Positions 29,813 through 38,662 are shown, numbered from the stretch's first letter. The stretch: DNA of 64,000 nt from Amycolatopsis sp. NBC_01488 (GCF_036227105.1 NZ_CP109434.1:3166001-3230000); one strand, 5' to 3'. A program made the numbers and translations. Notes: generated by a model not told the origin, from the sequence alone.

Positions 29813-29828
29813 TCGAACAGTAGTTCGA
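29813..29828. promoter_or_regulatory. LexA box (perfect)
   Basis: TCGAAC-AGTA-GTTCGA is a perfect match to the SOS box bound by LexA in mycobacteria and relatives. It lies 26 bases from the proximal box, giving two operators in the DUF4253 promoter. Confidence 0.88.
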
Positions 29829-29943
29829 GGGTCTGACAATTTCCAGCGTCCGACCCGCTCATCCGTTCGAGTGAATCCGGAAAAGCGCAGGTCAGGACGC
29901 TGCGAGAAAGCAAAGTGGCGAAAGTTGCTCCTGTGACGATCCG

Positions 29944-30519
29944 CTAGGCCGAAGGGGTGCCCGGCCACGGGACCGTGCGGCCGGTGAACGCTGCCAGCCG
30001 GTCCAGGGGCGACGCGCCGGGCGCGACCGGCCGGGGCTCGGCGAACCGCCCGCCCCGCCGCTGCGAAGGCAGCTGAGCCCGCGTGAACGAGAGAGACCGC
30101 TCGGCGAGGTCGTCCGGCACGTCCGCCGGCACGCCGGTCGCCTGCGCGAGGTCCCAGGAGTGCGCGAGCAGGTCCGCGATCCGCCACCGCAGCCGTTCGG
30201 CGCCGGTCGTGGTGCCCACCGGCGTCGTCTGGACGCGTTCGAGGACCTCGGGAAGCGAAGCGGCCCCCCGAAGCGCCGCGGACGACCGGCGGAACGCCGC
30301 GGCGGGGTCGGCGCCGAGGTGGTCGACGTCGCGGCCGGGCGGCGGCGCGTCCGAGAACATCGCGGTGAGCACCAGGTCCATGCCGACGAGGTGGCCCGCC
30401 AGGTCCCGCACGGTCCACTCGTCGCACGGGGTCGGCGTCGTCCACTGCCCGGGCTCGACCCGGTCCAGCAGGTCACCGGTCGCGGCGGACGCCAGCGCGA
30501 GGTCGTCGAGCAGGGGCAT
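29944..30519 (-). CDS. TIGR03086/maleylpyruvate-isomerase-like DinB-fold protein
   Basis: The 191-residue protein belongs to the actinobacterial mycothiol-dependent DinB-like group. CDEWTVRDLAGHLVGMD and LLAHSWDLAQATG carry the histidines of the usual metal site in a four-helix bundle. Members use mycothiol in isomerisation or detoxification; the substrate is unknown. Its ATG at 30519 shares one base with the XPB stop (TGATG), so it is co-translated with the helicase, an unexpected pairing. Confidence 0.85.
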   Translation of the reverse strand: MPLLDDLALASAATGDLLDRVEPGQWTTPTPCDEWTVRDLAGHLVGMDLVLTAMFSDAPPPGRDVDHLGADPAAAFRRSSAALRGAASLPEVLERVQTTPVGTTTGAERLRWRIADLLAHSWDLAQATGVPADVPDDLAERSLSFTRAQLPSQRRGGRFAEPRPVAPGASPLDRLAAFTGRTVPWPGTPSA

Positions 30520-32165
30520 CAGAGCGGCCGGCGCAGGTCGTCCGCGTCCACGATGTGGTACGCGTACCCCTGCTCCGCGAGGAACCGCTGCCGGTGCGCC
30601 GCGTACTCCGTGTCGACCGTGTCGCGCGAGACGATCGAGTAGAAGTGCGCCTGACGGCCGTCTCCCTTCGGGCGCAGCAGCCGTCCCAGCCGCTGGGCTT
30701 CCTCCTGCCGCGATCCGAACGTTCCCGAGACCTGGATCGCCACCGACGCCTCGGGCAGGTCGATCGAGAAGTTCGCGACCTTCGACACCACGAGCGTCCG
30801 GATCTCGCCGCGCCGGAACTTGTCGAACAGCTCTTCGCGCTCGTTGTTGCGGGTCGCGCCCTGGATCACCGGGGCGTCCAGCTCGTCGCCGAGCATCTCG
30901 AGCTGGTCGAGGTACGCGCCGATCACCAGGGTCGGCTCGCCCGCGTGACGCTCCACGATGGACTTGATCACCGGGGTCTTCGTCAACGCCGTCGCGGCCA
31001 GCTTGTAGCGCTCGTCGGCCTCGGCCGTCGCGTAGTCCAGGCGCTCCGCGTCCGTCAGCGTCACGCGGACCTCGGTGCACTCCGCCGGCGCGATCCAGCC
31101 CTGCGCCTCGATGTCGCGCCACGGGACGTCGTAGCGCTTCGGGCCGATCAGCGAGAAGACGTCGCCCTCGCGGCCGTCTTCGCGCACGAGCGTCGCGGTC
31201 AGGCCGAGGCGCCGCCGCGACTGCAGGTCCGCCGTCATCCGGAACACCGGCGCCGGCAGCAGGTGCACCTCGTCGTAGACGACCAGGCCCCAGTCGCGCG
31301 AGTCGAACAGCTCCAGGTGCCGGTACTCGCCCTTGGTCTTGCGCGTGATCACCTGGTACGTCGCGATGGTGACCGGCCGGATCTCCTTCTTCTCGCCGGA
31401 GTACTCGCCGATCTCCTCCTCGGTCAGCGACGTCCGCGCGATCAGCTCCCGCTTCCACTGCCGCCCGGCGACGGTGTTCGTCACCAGGATCAGCGTCGTG
31501 GCCTTCGCCTTCGCCATCGCCGCCGCGCCGACCAGCGTCTTCCCCGCGCCGCACGGCAGCACGACGACGCCGGAGCCGCCCGCCCAGAACGCCTCCGCCG
31601 CCTGGCGCTGGTAGTCGCGCAGGTGCCACTCCCGCTCGTCCAGGGCGATCGGGTGCGCCTCGCCGTCGACGTACCCGGCGAGGTCCTCGGCCGGCCAGCC
31701 GACCTTCAGCAGCGCCTGCTTCAGCCGCCCGCGCTCGGACGGGTGCACGATGACTGTGTCCTCGTCGATCCGGGCGCCGATCATCGGGCTGATCTTCTTG
31801 TTCCGGACGACCTCGGTCAGCACCGCGCGGTCGGTCGTCGACATGACGAGGCCGTGCGCCGGGTGGTTGGCGATCTGCAGCCTGCCGAACCGGCCCATCA
31901 CGTCGACGACGTCGATCAGCAGCGGCTGGGGCACCGGGAAGCGCGAGTACGTCGTCAGCGCGTCGACGACTTGCTCGGCGTCGTGGCCGGCAGCGCGTGC
32001 GTTCCACAAGGCCAGTGGCGTGATCCGGTAGGTGTGGACGTGTTCCGGTGCCCGTTCGAGCTCGGCGAACGGCGCGATCGCGATCCGCGCGTCGTCGGCC
32101 TGGGGGTGGTCGACCTCCAGGAGCACGGTCTTGTCGGACTGGACGATCAGCGGGCCATCAGTCAC
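30519..32165 (-). CDS. XPB/ERCC3-type DNA repair helicase
   Basis: The 548-residue SF2 helicase has an N-terminal XPB-specific region, Walker A PCGAGKT, a DEVH box (VYDEVHLLPAPVF), the GLTATLVREDGRE segment containing the RED motif, and a C-terminal helicase domain with QRLGRLLRPKG. Bacterial XPB unwinds 3'-5' and is linked to repair; the length matches M. tuberculosis Rv0861c. The GTG start at 32165 sits 7 bases after a TATAAC -10-like sequence (minus strand, 32173-32178), so the message is probably leaderless. Its usual downstream partner, the helicase-associated protein, is 22 kb away at 54252. Confidence 0.94.
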   Translation of the reverse strand: MTDGPLIVQSDKTVLLEVDHPQADDARIAIAPFAELERAPEHVHTYRITPLALWNARAAGHDAEQVVDALTTYSRFPVPQPLLIDVVDVMGRFGRLQIANHPAHGLVMSTTDRAVLTEVVRNKKISPMIGARIDEDTVIVHPSERGRLKQALLKVGWPAEDLAGYVDGEAHPIALDEREWHLRDYQRQAAEAFWAGGSGVVVLPCGAGKTLVGAAAMAKAKATTLILVTNTVAGRQWKRELIARTSLTEEEIGEYSGEKKEIRPVTIATYQVITRKTKGEYRHLELFDSRDWGLVVYDEVHLLPAPVFRMTADLQSRRRLGLTATLVREDGREGDVFSLIGPKRYDVPWRDIEAQGWIAPAECTEVRVTLTDAERLDYATAEADERYKLAATALTKTPVIKSIVERHAGEPTLVIGAYLDQLEMLGDELDAPVIQGATRNNEREELFDKFRRGEIRTLVVSKVANFSIDLPEASVAIQVSGTFGSRQEEAQRLGRLLRPKGDGRQAHFYSIVSRDTVDTEYAAHRQRFLAEQGYAYHIVDADDLRRPL

Positions 32166-32227
32166 AACTACTGTTATACGTGCCTCGCCGGTGGGACGAG
32201 GTGCCGAGGGGATCACTGGAGGGCACG

Positions 32228-32848
32228 TTGACCACACCACCGTTCGACGACAACCCGTTCCGGTCGCCGGACTACGCGACGGCGCCCCCGCCGATGCCGG
32301 GGGTGCCGGGCCGGCCGCCGATCCCGCACTGGTTCACGACGAAGGTGAAGATCACGCTCGCCGCGTGCGTCGTCCTGGCGCTGGCCCTGGGCTCGCTGGG
32401 CGCGCTGAGCATCCGCTGGATCGACCGCGCGGGGCCGCCCGGCGACGGCGACTGCCTGTACCTGACGCGCGAGAGCGGCGGCAAGCTCGCCTACCACCGC
32501 GTCGGCTGCGGGACCGACAGCGCGACCTACAAGGTCGACGACACCTACACCGGGGCCTTCCACTGCGGCTCCGGCGACTACGTGCGGTTCCAGATCACCG
32601 GGACCGGCTCGGCCGCCCGCACCCTCTGCCTGGCGCTGAACGTCAGCACCGGCGACTGCCTGCGCGACGTCGACGACCAGGCCACGATCGGCAAGGTGAG
32701 CTGCACCGACCCGGCGGCGAAAGAGCGCGCCGAGGTCATCACGGGCTACCGGGGCGACGACAGCTGCCCGGACGCCGACCAGGTGCTGAGCTACCCCGGG
32801 CCGCCGCGCCGGACCGTGTGCCTGGCGCCGCCGGGCGAGAACATCTAG
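32228..32848 (+). CDS. Cysteine-rich single-pass membrane protein
   Basis: The 206-residue protein has a Pro-rich cytoplasmic N-terminus, one transmembrane helix (ITLAACVVLALALGSLGALSI) and an extracellular domain with eight or so cysteines in spaced pairs (DCLYL, RVGCGTD, FHCGSG, LCLALN, DCLRD, SCTDP, SCPDA, VCLAPP), suggesting several disulphides. I recognise no named family. The start is a TTG at 32228 with GGAGG eight bases upstream. The gene is divergent from XPB, and its TAG overlaps the TAG of the facing gene. Confidence 0.78.
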   Translation: MTTPPFDDNPFRSPDYATAPPPMPGVPGRPPIPHWFTTKVKITLAACVVLALALGSLGALSIRWIDRAGPPGDGDCLYLTRESGGKLAYHRVGCGTDSATYKVDDTYTGAFHCGSGDYVRFQITGTGSAARTLCLALNVSTGDCLRDVDDQATIGKVSCTDPAAKERAEVITGYRGDDSCPDADQVLSYPGPPRRTVCLAPPGENI

Positions 32849-33309
32849 CCGAACCACCGGGCCAGGTCCGCGGGGTCGCCGGCGTAGCCGTCCGGCCGGA
32901 CGAGCAGCAGCCGGCCGCGGTACCCGGCGTCGGTGGTGGCCGCGCGGACGAAGCCGACCTGCCCGCGGAACCCCGGCGGCTCCGGGTGGTCGCCGAGGTC
33001 GAGCAGCAGCCCGCGGCCGTCGTGCAGCAGCGCCGAAAGCAGCACCCGCGGGTGGCGGGTCTGCCAGACGCGGTAGTCGAGCGGGACCGGCAGGCCGCCG
33101 AAGTGCCCGCTGGGGCCGTCCTGCGCCGGGCCGGTGTCCAGGCCGCGCAGGTCGAACAGCTCCGCGGTGCGGGGCTGGAGGCCGACCGGACGCGGGAGCC
33201 CCGGTCCTGCGCGGCGTTCGAGGACGGTCACCGACACCCCCGCCATGGCGAGTTCGGCGGCGGTCAGCAGGCCGGCCGGGCCGGCTCCGGCGATCAGGAC
33301 GTCGGTCAT
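32845..33309 (-). pseudogene. FAD-dependent aromatic monooxygenase with a large internal deletion
   Basis: The 154-residue product joins the two ends of a roughly 500-residue PHBH-type monooxygenase. Residues 1-90 contain the Rossmann GAGPAGLLTAAELAMAG and the LQPRTAELFDLRGL helix. Residues about 92-154 are the C-terminal domain (ALLHDGRGLLLDLGDHPE, LLLVRPDGYAGDPADLARW). The FAD-binding GD motif, the substrate domain and most catalytic residues are missing. The frame itself is clean. A GAGGAG site and a tandem 17-bp direct repeat precede the ATG at 33309, so it may still be transcribed. Confidence 0.82.
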
Positions 33310-33321
33310 CACGCACTCCTC

Positions 33322-33355
33322 AAGTAGACTGAGTGCAAAAGTAGACCAGGTGCAA
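33322..33355. promoter_or_regulatory. Two tandem 17-bp direct repeats (candidate operator)
   Basis: AAGTAGACTGAGTGCAA and AAGTAGACCAGGTGCAA are adjacent, in phase and differ at 3 or 4 central positions. They occupy the promoter of the truncated monooxygenase, next to the 3' end of the solute-binding protein gene. TetR- or MarR-type binding is possible, but no regulator gene is adjacent. Confidence 0.6.
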
Positions 33356-33367
33356 GTTTGGCGACAG

Positions 33368-34333
33368 CTAATAACTGTTCTGGTCGGGGAGCAGGCTCTG
33401 CACGTCGAGGCGGTCGGCCAGCTGGCCGGAGTTGTGCATCAGGTCCGCGACGCGCTGCAGGCGGATGCCGTTGAGCGACGCCGGGTACGAGCCGAGCGAG
33501 ATCAGCGCCGCCGTGGTCGGGTCGATGTCCGAAAACTTCGGCAGCGCGTCGCGGACGATGGCCGGGTCGGTCGCGCTCTGCTGGGCCGCGCCCAGTGCCG
33601 TGCGGAACGCCGCGAGCGTGCGGGGATTGGCCTGGGCGAACGGCTTGGCCGACGCGTACGCGGACAGCGGGAAGTCGAGCGTCGCGCCGCGGGCGCCGTC
33701 GGCGAGGATGTGGGCGCCGAGGTCCTTCTCGGCGCGGGTGATGTACGGCTCGATCATCAGGGCCGCGTCGGCGTCGCCCGCCTGCAGCGACTGCGGCATG
33801 CGGTCGAACGCCACCTGCTTGAACTTGATCTTCGCCACGTCCACGCCGGCCGTCCCGAGCACCGAGCGCGCGGCGAGCGCGCCGACGTCGTCGAGCATGT
33901 TCACCGCGATGTCGGGCGACTTCTTCGACGTCGGCACGGTGTAGTCCGACCCGGGCAGCGTGACCAGCGCCATCGTGTTGGGACCGGCCGTGTAGGCCTC
34001 GCCCTGCAACTGCAGGGCCGTCCCGGCGGCCGCGACGCGGAACAGCGCGATGTCGGAGGCGAAGGTGACGTCGAGGTCGCCGGCGGCCAGCTTCGCCAGC
34101 CCGTCGTCCCCGCCGAGCTCGACGAGCTGGACGTTCAGCCCCGCGGCACCGAACTTCCCGGCCGCGACGGCGATCCGCAGCGGGGCCGTGTCGATGGCGT
34201 TGCCCACACCGACGCGCAGGGTGGTCCGTTCCAATGGCGGCGGGGCGGCGGGCGCGCCGGAAGAGAACACGCTGCACCCGGCGGTCGCCAGAAGCGCCGC
34301 CACCAGCGGAATCGTCCTTCCGCGTCTGATCAT
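33368..34333 (-). CDS. Orphan ABC solute-binding lipoprotein (NMT1/SsuA-like)
   Basis: The 321-residue protein has a lipoprotein signal peptide with lipobox ATAGC (Cys20) and the NMT1/SsuA-like fold: TLRVGVGNAIDTAPLRIAV, GAAGLNVQLVELGG, GDLDVTFASD, a hinge around MIEPYI. It resembles the protein at 45070-46077 in overall order and in FAQANPRTLAAFRTAL and LNGIRLQRVADLM, so the two are paralogs. No permease or ATPase gene is adjacent, so it may feed the ABC system at 42.6-46 kb (inference). The ligand could be a sulfonate, nitrate or pyrimidine precursor. Confidence 0.85.
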   Translation of the reverse strand: MIRRGRTIPLVAALLATAGCSVFSSGAPAAPPPLERTTLRVGVGNAIDTAPLRIAVAAGKFGAAGLNVQLVELGGDDGLAKLAAGDLDVTFASDIALFRVAAAGTALQLQGEAYTAGPNTMALVTLPGSDYTVPTSKKSPDIAVNMLDDVGALAARSVLGTAGVDVAKIKFKQVAFDRMPQSLQAGDADAALMIEPYITRAEKDLGAHILADGARGATLDFPLSAYASAKPFAQANPRTLAAFRTALGAAQQSATDPAIVRDALPKFSDIDPTTAALISLGSYPASLNGIRLQRVADLMHNSGQLADRLDVQSLLPDQNSY

Positions 34334-34349
34334 GAACCTTCACCTACCG

Positions 34350-34399
34350 CGAGAATCTCGTTCTCGTGCTGGATCGTATGGTCCGCGCCCCATACGATC
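34350..34399. promoter_or_regulatory. Two inverted repeats in a divergent promoter region
   Basis: CGAGAA-TCTCG-TTCTCG (34350-34366) and the perfect 10-bp pair GATCGTATGG / CCATACGATC with an 8-base spacer (34372-34399) lie between the orphan solute-binding protein and the orphan sensor gene. The second is long enough for a dimeric repressor site. Regulator unknown. Confidence 0.55.
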
Positions 34400-34520
34400 G
34401 CGGGCAGGGCCGTATCGCGCCAGCACGGCTTTCGGATCTTCATGGAGCGGGCTACCGTTCAGTAGGTTCGAGGTGTCGTCAGATCCGCGGGTTCCCGCCC
34501 GCGGCGGAAAAGGAAACCAG

Positions 34521-37214
34521 GTGACCCGTCGCGACCAGCGTCCCCGCAAGGGCGGCGACGCGGCGGACCCACGTCCGGCCGGTGGCCGGTGGCGGCTCCG
34601 GAACTGGCGTCTGGGCACGAAGCTCTTCGCCGTCCTCCTCATCCCCGCGCTGGCGGTGATCGCGCTCGTCGGCCTGCGGATCAGCTCGGACCTGCGCGAC
34701 GCCCGGCAGCTCGCCGAGTTCGCCACCCGCGGCCGCGTGGACAGCGCGGTCGCCGAAGCCATCCACGAGCTGCAGCGCGAACGCGACCTCACCGTCCGGT
34801 TCGTCGCCCAGGACCGCCAGGGCGACACCGCCGACCTCACCGGCCAGCGCAAGCGCGTCGACCAGGCGATCGGCACGTTCGAACGGACCCTTGCCGACAG
34901 TAAACCCCGGCTCGACGCCAAGGCGGCGGAAAGCCTGCAGCAGACCGACGACCGGCTGCGCGTCCTCGGCGGTCTCCGCTTCTCCGCGGAGCATTCGGCG
35001 TTTCCCGCCGACGCCGTGCTGCGCTCCTACAGCGAGCTGATCTCCGGCCTGCTCGACATCAGCGACTCGGCCGCCGCCGACGTCTCGGACCCGGAACTCG
35101 CGCGGCTGCGCCTGGCCGGCAACGCGCTGGCCCGGATCAAGGACCAGATGTCGGTGAAACGCGCGGTGCTGGCCGAGGCGCTCGCCGCCGGCAAGCTCGA
35201 CCGCGACCGCACGCGCGCGTTGCTCGGTGCCGAAGCCGAACTCGCCGCCGCGCGCAACGACTACCGCACCTTCGCGACGCCCGAGCAGCAGCGGATGTTC
35301 GACGACACGGTGATCGGCCTGGTCGTCGACATCGGCAACGACATGGTCGAGTCCGCGCTCACCCGCACCGAGAACGGCCAGAACCTCGACGGCCTCGACC
35401 CGAACCAGTGGGACGTTTCCGCGACGCACACGGTGAACCTGGCCCACCAGGTGCAGCAGGCGCTGCTGGTCCAATTGCAGGAACGCACCGACGCGCTGGC
35501 GGCGCAGGCGCGCGCGGCGGCGATCTGGGACGGCGGCGTCGTGCTCGGCGTCCTGCTCGTCGCGGGCGTGCTGTCGGTGGTCATCGCGCGCTCCCTGTTG
35601 CGCCCCTTGCGGATCCTGCGCCGGACGGCCCTCGAAGTCGCCGAGCACCGGCTGCCCGCGGCCGTGCAGAACCTGCTCACCGACCCGGAGCCAGCGCCGG
35701 AGAACCTGCGGAAACGGCTCGCCGTCGCGCCGGTCCCGGTGTTCACACGCGAAGAACTCGGCCAGGTGGCGCGGGCGTTCGACGCGGTGCACGGCGAAGC
35801 CGTCCGGCTGGCGGGCGAGCAGGCGATGCTGCGCGAGAACGTCAACGCGATGTTCGTCAACCTCTCGCAGCGCAGCCAGGACCTCGTCGAGCGGCAGCTG
35901 TCGGTGCTCGACCGGATGGAGGCCGACGAGCAGGACCCGGACACCCTCGCCGGGCTCTTCGAGCTCGACCACCTCGCGACGCGGATGCGGCGCAACAGCG
36001 AGAACCTGCTGGTCCTGTCCGGTCAGGACTCGGCGCGCGAGGACGCCGGCGCCGTCTCGGCCGACGAGATCATCGGCGCCGCTCTCTCGGAGGTCGAGCA
36101 CTACCAGCGCATCGAGCTCGGCCCGGCGCCGCAGGTCGCGGTGCGCGGCGAGGCCGTCAACGACCTCGTGCACGTCGTTTCGGAGCTGCTGGAGAACGCG
36201 ACGCGCTACTCCGGCAACACGACGGTCACCGTGGCGAGCGCCGAAACCCACGACGGCGACTGGCAGATCGAGATCATCGACCACGGCGCGGGCATGCCGC
36301 AGGCCGAGATCGACCGCACCAACGCGCGGCTCGCGCACCCGCCGGACGTCGACGTCGAGGTGTCCCGCCGGATGGGCCTGTTCGTGGTCGCGACGCTGGC
36401 GACGCGCCACCGCATCGACGTCAGCCTGAGCTCGGGCCACGACGGTGGCCTGATCGCGACCGTGCTGGTGCCGTCCGCCCTGATCGTCGAGCTGCCGCCG
36501 ATACCGGGCCCGCCCCCGCCCGCCGAGCCCGCCGAGGCCCCCGAGCCCGAGCTGCTGGCGCCGCTGGCCCCGCTCACGCCGCCGGAACCCGAGCCGGAGC
36601 CGGCGGAGCTGACCCCGCCGTCGATCGAGGCCGGCCCGCCGCGTCGCGCCCCGGTGGTGGCCCGCGACCACAGCCCGGAGTGGCCGACGGCGGACGACGA
36701 CTCGCACCTGGACCTCGACGCCCCGACCGAGCGGATGCCCGCCTACCGCGACGTCCTGTCGCGCTGGTTCGACGCGTCCGCGGCGCCGCCGGCGGCGCCG
36801 CCGCCCGAGGTGCGGCGGCAGCCGGTGGAACCGCGTCCGGTGGCCGAGGCGCCGCGGCCGGTCCAGCCCGAGCCGCGGCACGCGCTGGCCCCGCCGCCGC
36901 CGATTTCCCGGGAAAGCGGATCGAGCCCGGACGACGAGGACACCGAGCCGCAGCTCACGCCCGTCGCGCCGCCGGCCGCGATCGAGCCCGACTACGAGTG
37001 GCCGACGCCGGCCGAGCTGGAGCAGGAGGACGGCGCGGAGGACACGTGGCCGTTCCTGCAGCCCGCCGACGCGGCGGCGAGCCCCGGAGCGGTGCCGGAG
37101 CAGCGGCCGATACTCTCTCTTTCCCCGGAAGCGGTACGCGAGCGGATGACGAGCCTTCAAGGCGGCTTCCGGCGAGGGCGGCACGCGAGGGGAGACGACA
37201 CCCGGAACCAGTGA
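34521..37214 (+). CDS. Orphan CvnA-like sensor (nitrate/nitrite-sensing domain, HATPase)
   Basis: The 897-residue membrane protein has a short cytoplasmic tail, TM1 (LFAVLLIPALAVIALVGL), an extracellular NIT-type helical sensor domain of about 280 residues, TM2 (GGVVLGVLLVAGVLSVVIA), a HAMP-like region, a helical segment (MFVNLSQRSQDLVERQLSVL) and a HATPase_c domain with N-box ELLENATRYS and G1 box DHGAGM. A long Pro-rich C-terminus follows. It is a clear paralog of the conservon CvnA at 46794, but no Roadblock, DUF742 or GTPase gene is adjacent. The start is GTG 34521 with AAAGGAAACC upstream. The next gene is cutC. Confidence 0.9.
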   Translation: MTRRDQRPRKGGDAADPRPAGGRWRLRNWRLGTKLFAVLLIPALAVIALVGLRISSDLRDARQLAEFATRGRVDSAVAEAIHELQRERDLTVRFVAQDRQGDTADLTGQRKRVDQAIGTFERTLADSKPRLDAKAAESLQQTDDRLRVLGGLRFSAEHSAFPADAVLRSYSELISGLLDISDSAAADVSDPELARLRLAGNALARIKDQMSVKRAVLAEALAAGKLDRDRTRALLGAEAELAAARNDYRTFATPEQQRMFDDTVIGLVVDIGNDMVESALTRTENGQNLDGLDPNQWDVSATHTVNLAHQVQQALLVQLQERTDALAAQARAAAIWDGGVVLGVLLVAGVLSVVIARSLLRPLRILRRTALEVAEHRLPAAVQNLLTDPEPAPENLRKRLAVAPVPVFTREELGQVARAFDAVHGEAVRLAGEQAMLRENVNAMFVNLSQRSQDLVERQLSVLDRMEADEQDPDTLAGLFELDHLATRMRRNSENLLVLSGQDSAREDAGAVSADEIIGAALSEVEHYQRIELGPAPQVAVRGEAVNDLVHVVSELLENATRYSGNTTVTVASAETHDGDWQIEIIDHGAGMPQAEIDRTNARLAHPPDVDVEVSRRMGLFVVATLATRHRIDVSLSSGHDGGLIATVLVPSALIVELPPIPGPPPPAEPAEAPEPELLAPLAPLTPPEPEPEPAELTPPSIEAGPPRRAPVVARDHSPEWPTADDDSHLDLDAPTERMPAYRDVLSRWFDASAAPPAAPPPEVRRQPVEPRPVAEAPRPVQPEPRHALAPPPPISRESGSSPDDEDTEPQLTPVAPPAAIEPDYEWPTPAELEQEDGAEDTWPFLQPADAAASPGAVPEQRPILSLSPEAVRERMTSLQGGFRRGRHARGDDTRNQ

Positions 37215-37226
37215 AACGGATGAGGC

Positions 37227-37904
37227 ATGAGCTCGAAGACGCCCCTGCTGGAAGTGATCGCGCTGGACGCGGCGGACGCCGAAGGCGCGCAGGCGGGCGG
37301 GGCCGACCGCCTCGAACTGGTGACGGACATGGCGCAGGACGGCCTGACGCCGACGGTCGAAACGCTGCGTGACGTGCTGTCGGCGACCGACCTCCCGGTG
37401 CGGGTCATGCTGCGGGACAACGGTTCCTTCGCCATCGGCGACCTCGAGGGGCTGCGTGCCGACACCGCCCGGCTGATCGACGCGGGCGCGCGCGAGTTCG
37501 TCTTCGGGTTCCTGAACATCGACAGCGAGATCGACCTGGACGCCTGCGAAGCGCTGATCAAGGAGGTCGACGGTCTGCCGTGGACGTTCCACCGCGCCAT
37601 CGACCGCACGCGGGATCCGTTGCGCGCCTACGACCAGCTGGCCGCGCTCGGCTGTGACACCGTGCTCGCGGCCGGGCACCCGAACGGCGTAGCCAGCGGG
37701 CTTTCGGTGCTGCAACGGCTCGCGCAGCGTGAGAGCGGTCCGGCCCTGCTCGTCGGCGGCGGGCTGCGCGCGCAGCAGGTGCACCTCTTGCGCGCCGGCG
37801 GGGTGCGCGGGTTCCATGTCGGGAGTGCGGTCCGGCCCGGCGGCTGGCAGTCCTCTGTGGACGCCGAAACGGTGCGCACGTGGGTGGACCTCGTCAAATC
37901 CTGA
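37227..37904 (+). CDS. cutC: CutC family protein
   Basis: This 225-residue protein has the CutC TIM barrel: LEVIALDAADAEGAQAGGADRLEL, PVRVMLRDNGSF, EFVFGFLN, TFHRAIDRTRDPLRAY and a FHVGSAVRP end. The family was named from a copper-homeostasis phenotype; its enzymatic role is unresolved. The ATG is 12 bases past the sensor gene stop, so the two probably form an operon, an association without known meaning. Confidence 0.93.
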   Translation: MSSKTPLLEVIALDAADAEGAQAGGADRLELVTDMAQDGLTPTVETLRDVLSATDLPVRVMLRDNGSFAIGDLEGLRADTARLIDAGAREFVFGFLNIDSEIDLDACEALIKEVDGLPWTFHRAIDRTRDPLRAYDQLAALGCDTVLAAGHPNGVASGLSVLQRLAQRESGPALLVGGGLRAQQVHLLRAGGVRGFHVGSAVRPGGWQSSVDAETVRTWVDLVKS

Positions 37905-38408
37905 AGCACTGCGGAAGCCGCACATCGGGCGGGTGCACCACGCGGAATTCGCGGTCGGCCGGCGATCGGTTTGGTTGATTCGCCGGCCGGTTATACCAGT
38001 ATTTCGCCAGGTGAATCGTGCTCATGAAATTGCATTCGGTTCTTGCTGATGCCGAATAGCCACCGCATGTGCAGGCGCACGTGCGGGGCCGTGGTTGGGC
38101 TGCTTGGTGGCTGATGACTCGGCAGGTTGCTGGCTATCGTGGTCGGAAGCCGGGAAACGCCGGTCTTTCCGGCGGGGCGGGGTGACGCGCGGCGAGCAGG
38201 TCGCCGTTCACCCGGATGGTGTCAAGAATTGTTCGGCCAGCACGGGAGGCGGCGCTGTGGGCGCGCGTATTCGGTTCGCGGTCAATTCACTGAGAAGCCA
38301 TCGGGAAACCAGGATGTCGACCATCCGGTGGATTTCTGCCGCGCGGGAGCGGCTGATTTCCCGCGGATATCGCCCGAGTGCGCCCGGAGCAAGCCGGAAG
38401 GCCGGATC
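37905..38408. other. Gene-free stretch, locally lower in GC
   Basis: About 500 bp without a credible gene. Short open frames exist but show no homology or good start. The parts at 37960-38060 and 38270-38350 are clearly less GC-rich than neighbouring coding DNA, and TTATACCAG near 37990 could be a promoter element. Nothing else is recognisable. Confidence 0.5.
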
Positions 38409-38621
38409 GTGACCGGCGCGATACCGCGTCAACGCGGAACCGAGACCTCCGAAGACGAGTTCGCGAAGCTGGGGCTCGGCGGCTCGCTCGCCCTCACCGG
38501 CCTGCTGGCCGCCGTCAAGATCGCGGAAACCGCCACGGGAGTGGTGCTGACCGCCGCCGGGGTGCTGCCCGGCGCCAGTCCCTCGAAGGAGCGGGCTCCG
38601 GCCTGGCCCGGCGGGGAATGA
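38409..38621 (+). CDS. Small hypothetical protein
   Basis: This frame encodes 70 residues: a charged N-terminus (RQRGTETSEDEFAKLG), a central hydrophobic/Ala-Gly stretch (SLALTGLLAAVKIAETATG, VVLTAAGVLPG) and a short polar tail. The pattern suggests a small amphipathic or membrane-associated protein. GTG 38409 is the assumed start; codon use is normal from this point, while upstream codons are not. It precedes a TPR protein gene by 41 bases and may be its operon partner. Confidence 0.5.
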   Translation: MTGAIPRQRGTETSEDEFAKLGLGGSLALTGLLAAVKIAETATGVVLTAAGVLPGASPSKERAPAWPGGE

Positions 38622-38662
38622 ACGGGAGCTGCCCGGCAGCTCTCTAGGGACGGAGGGCTGCC

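Noticed and set aside
38095..38412. Open frame in the gene-free stretch after cutC
   Set aside because: TTG start without ribosome binding site and no recognisable domain; overlaps the start of a better small gene frame.
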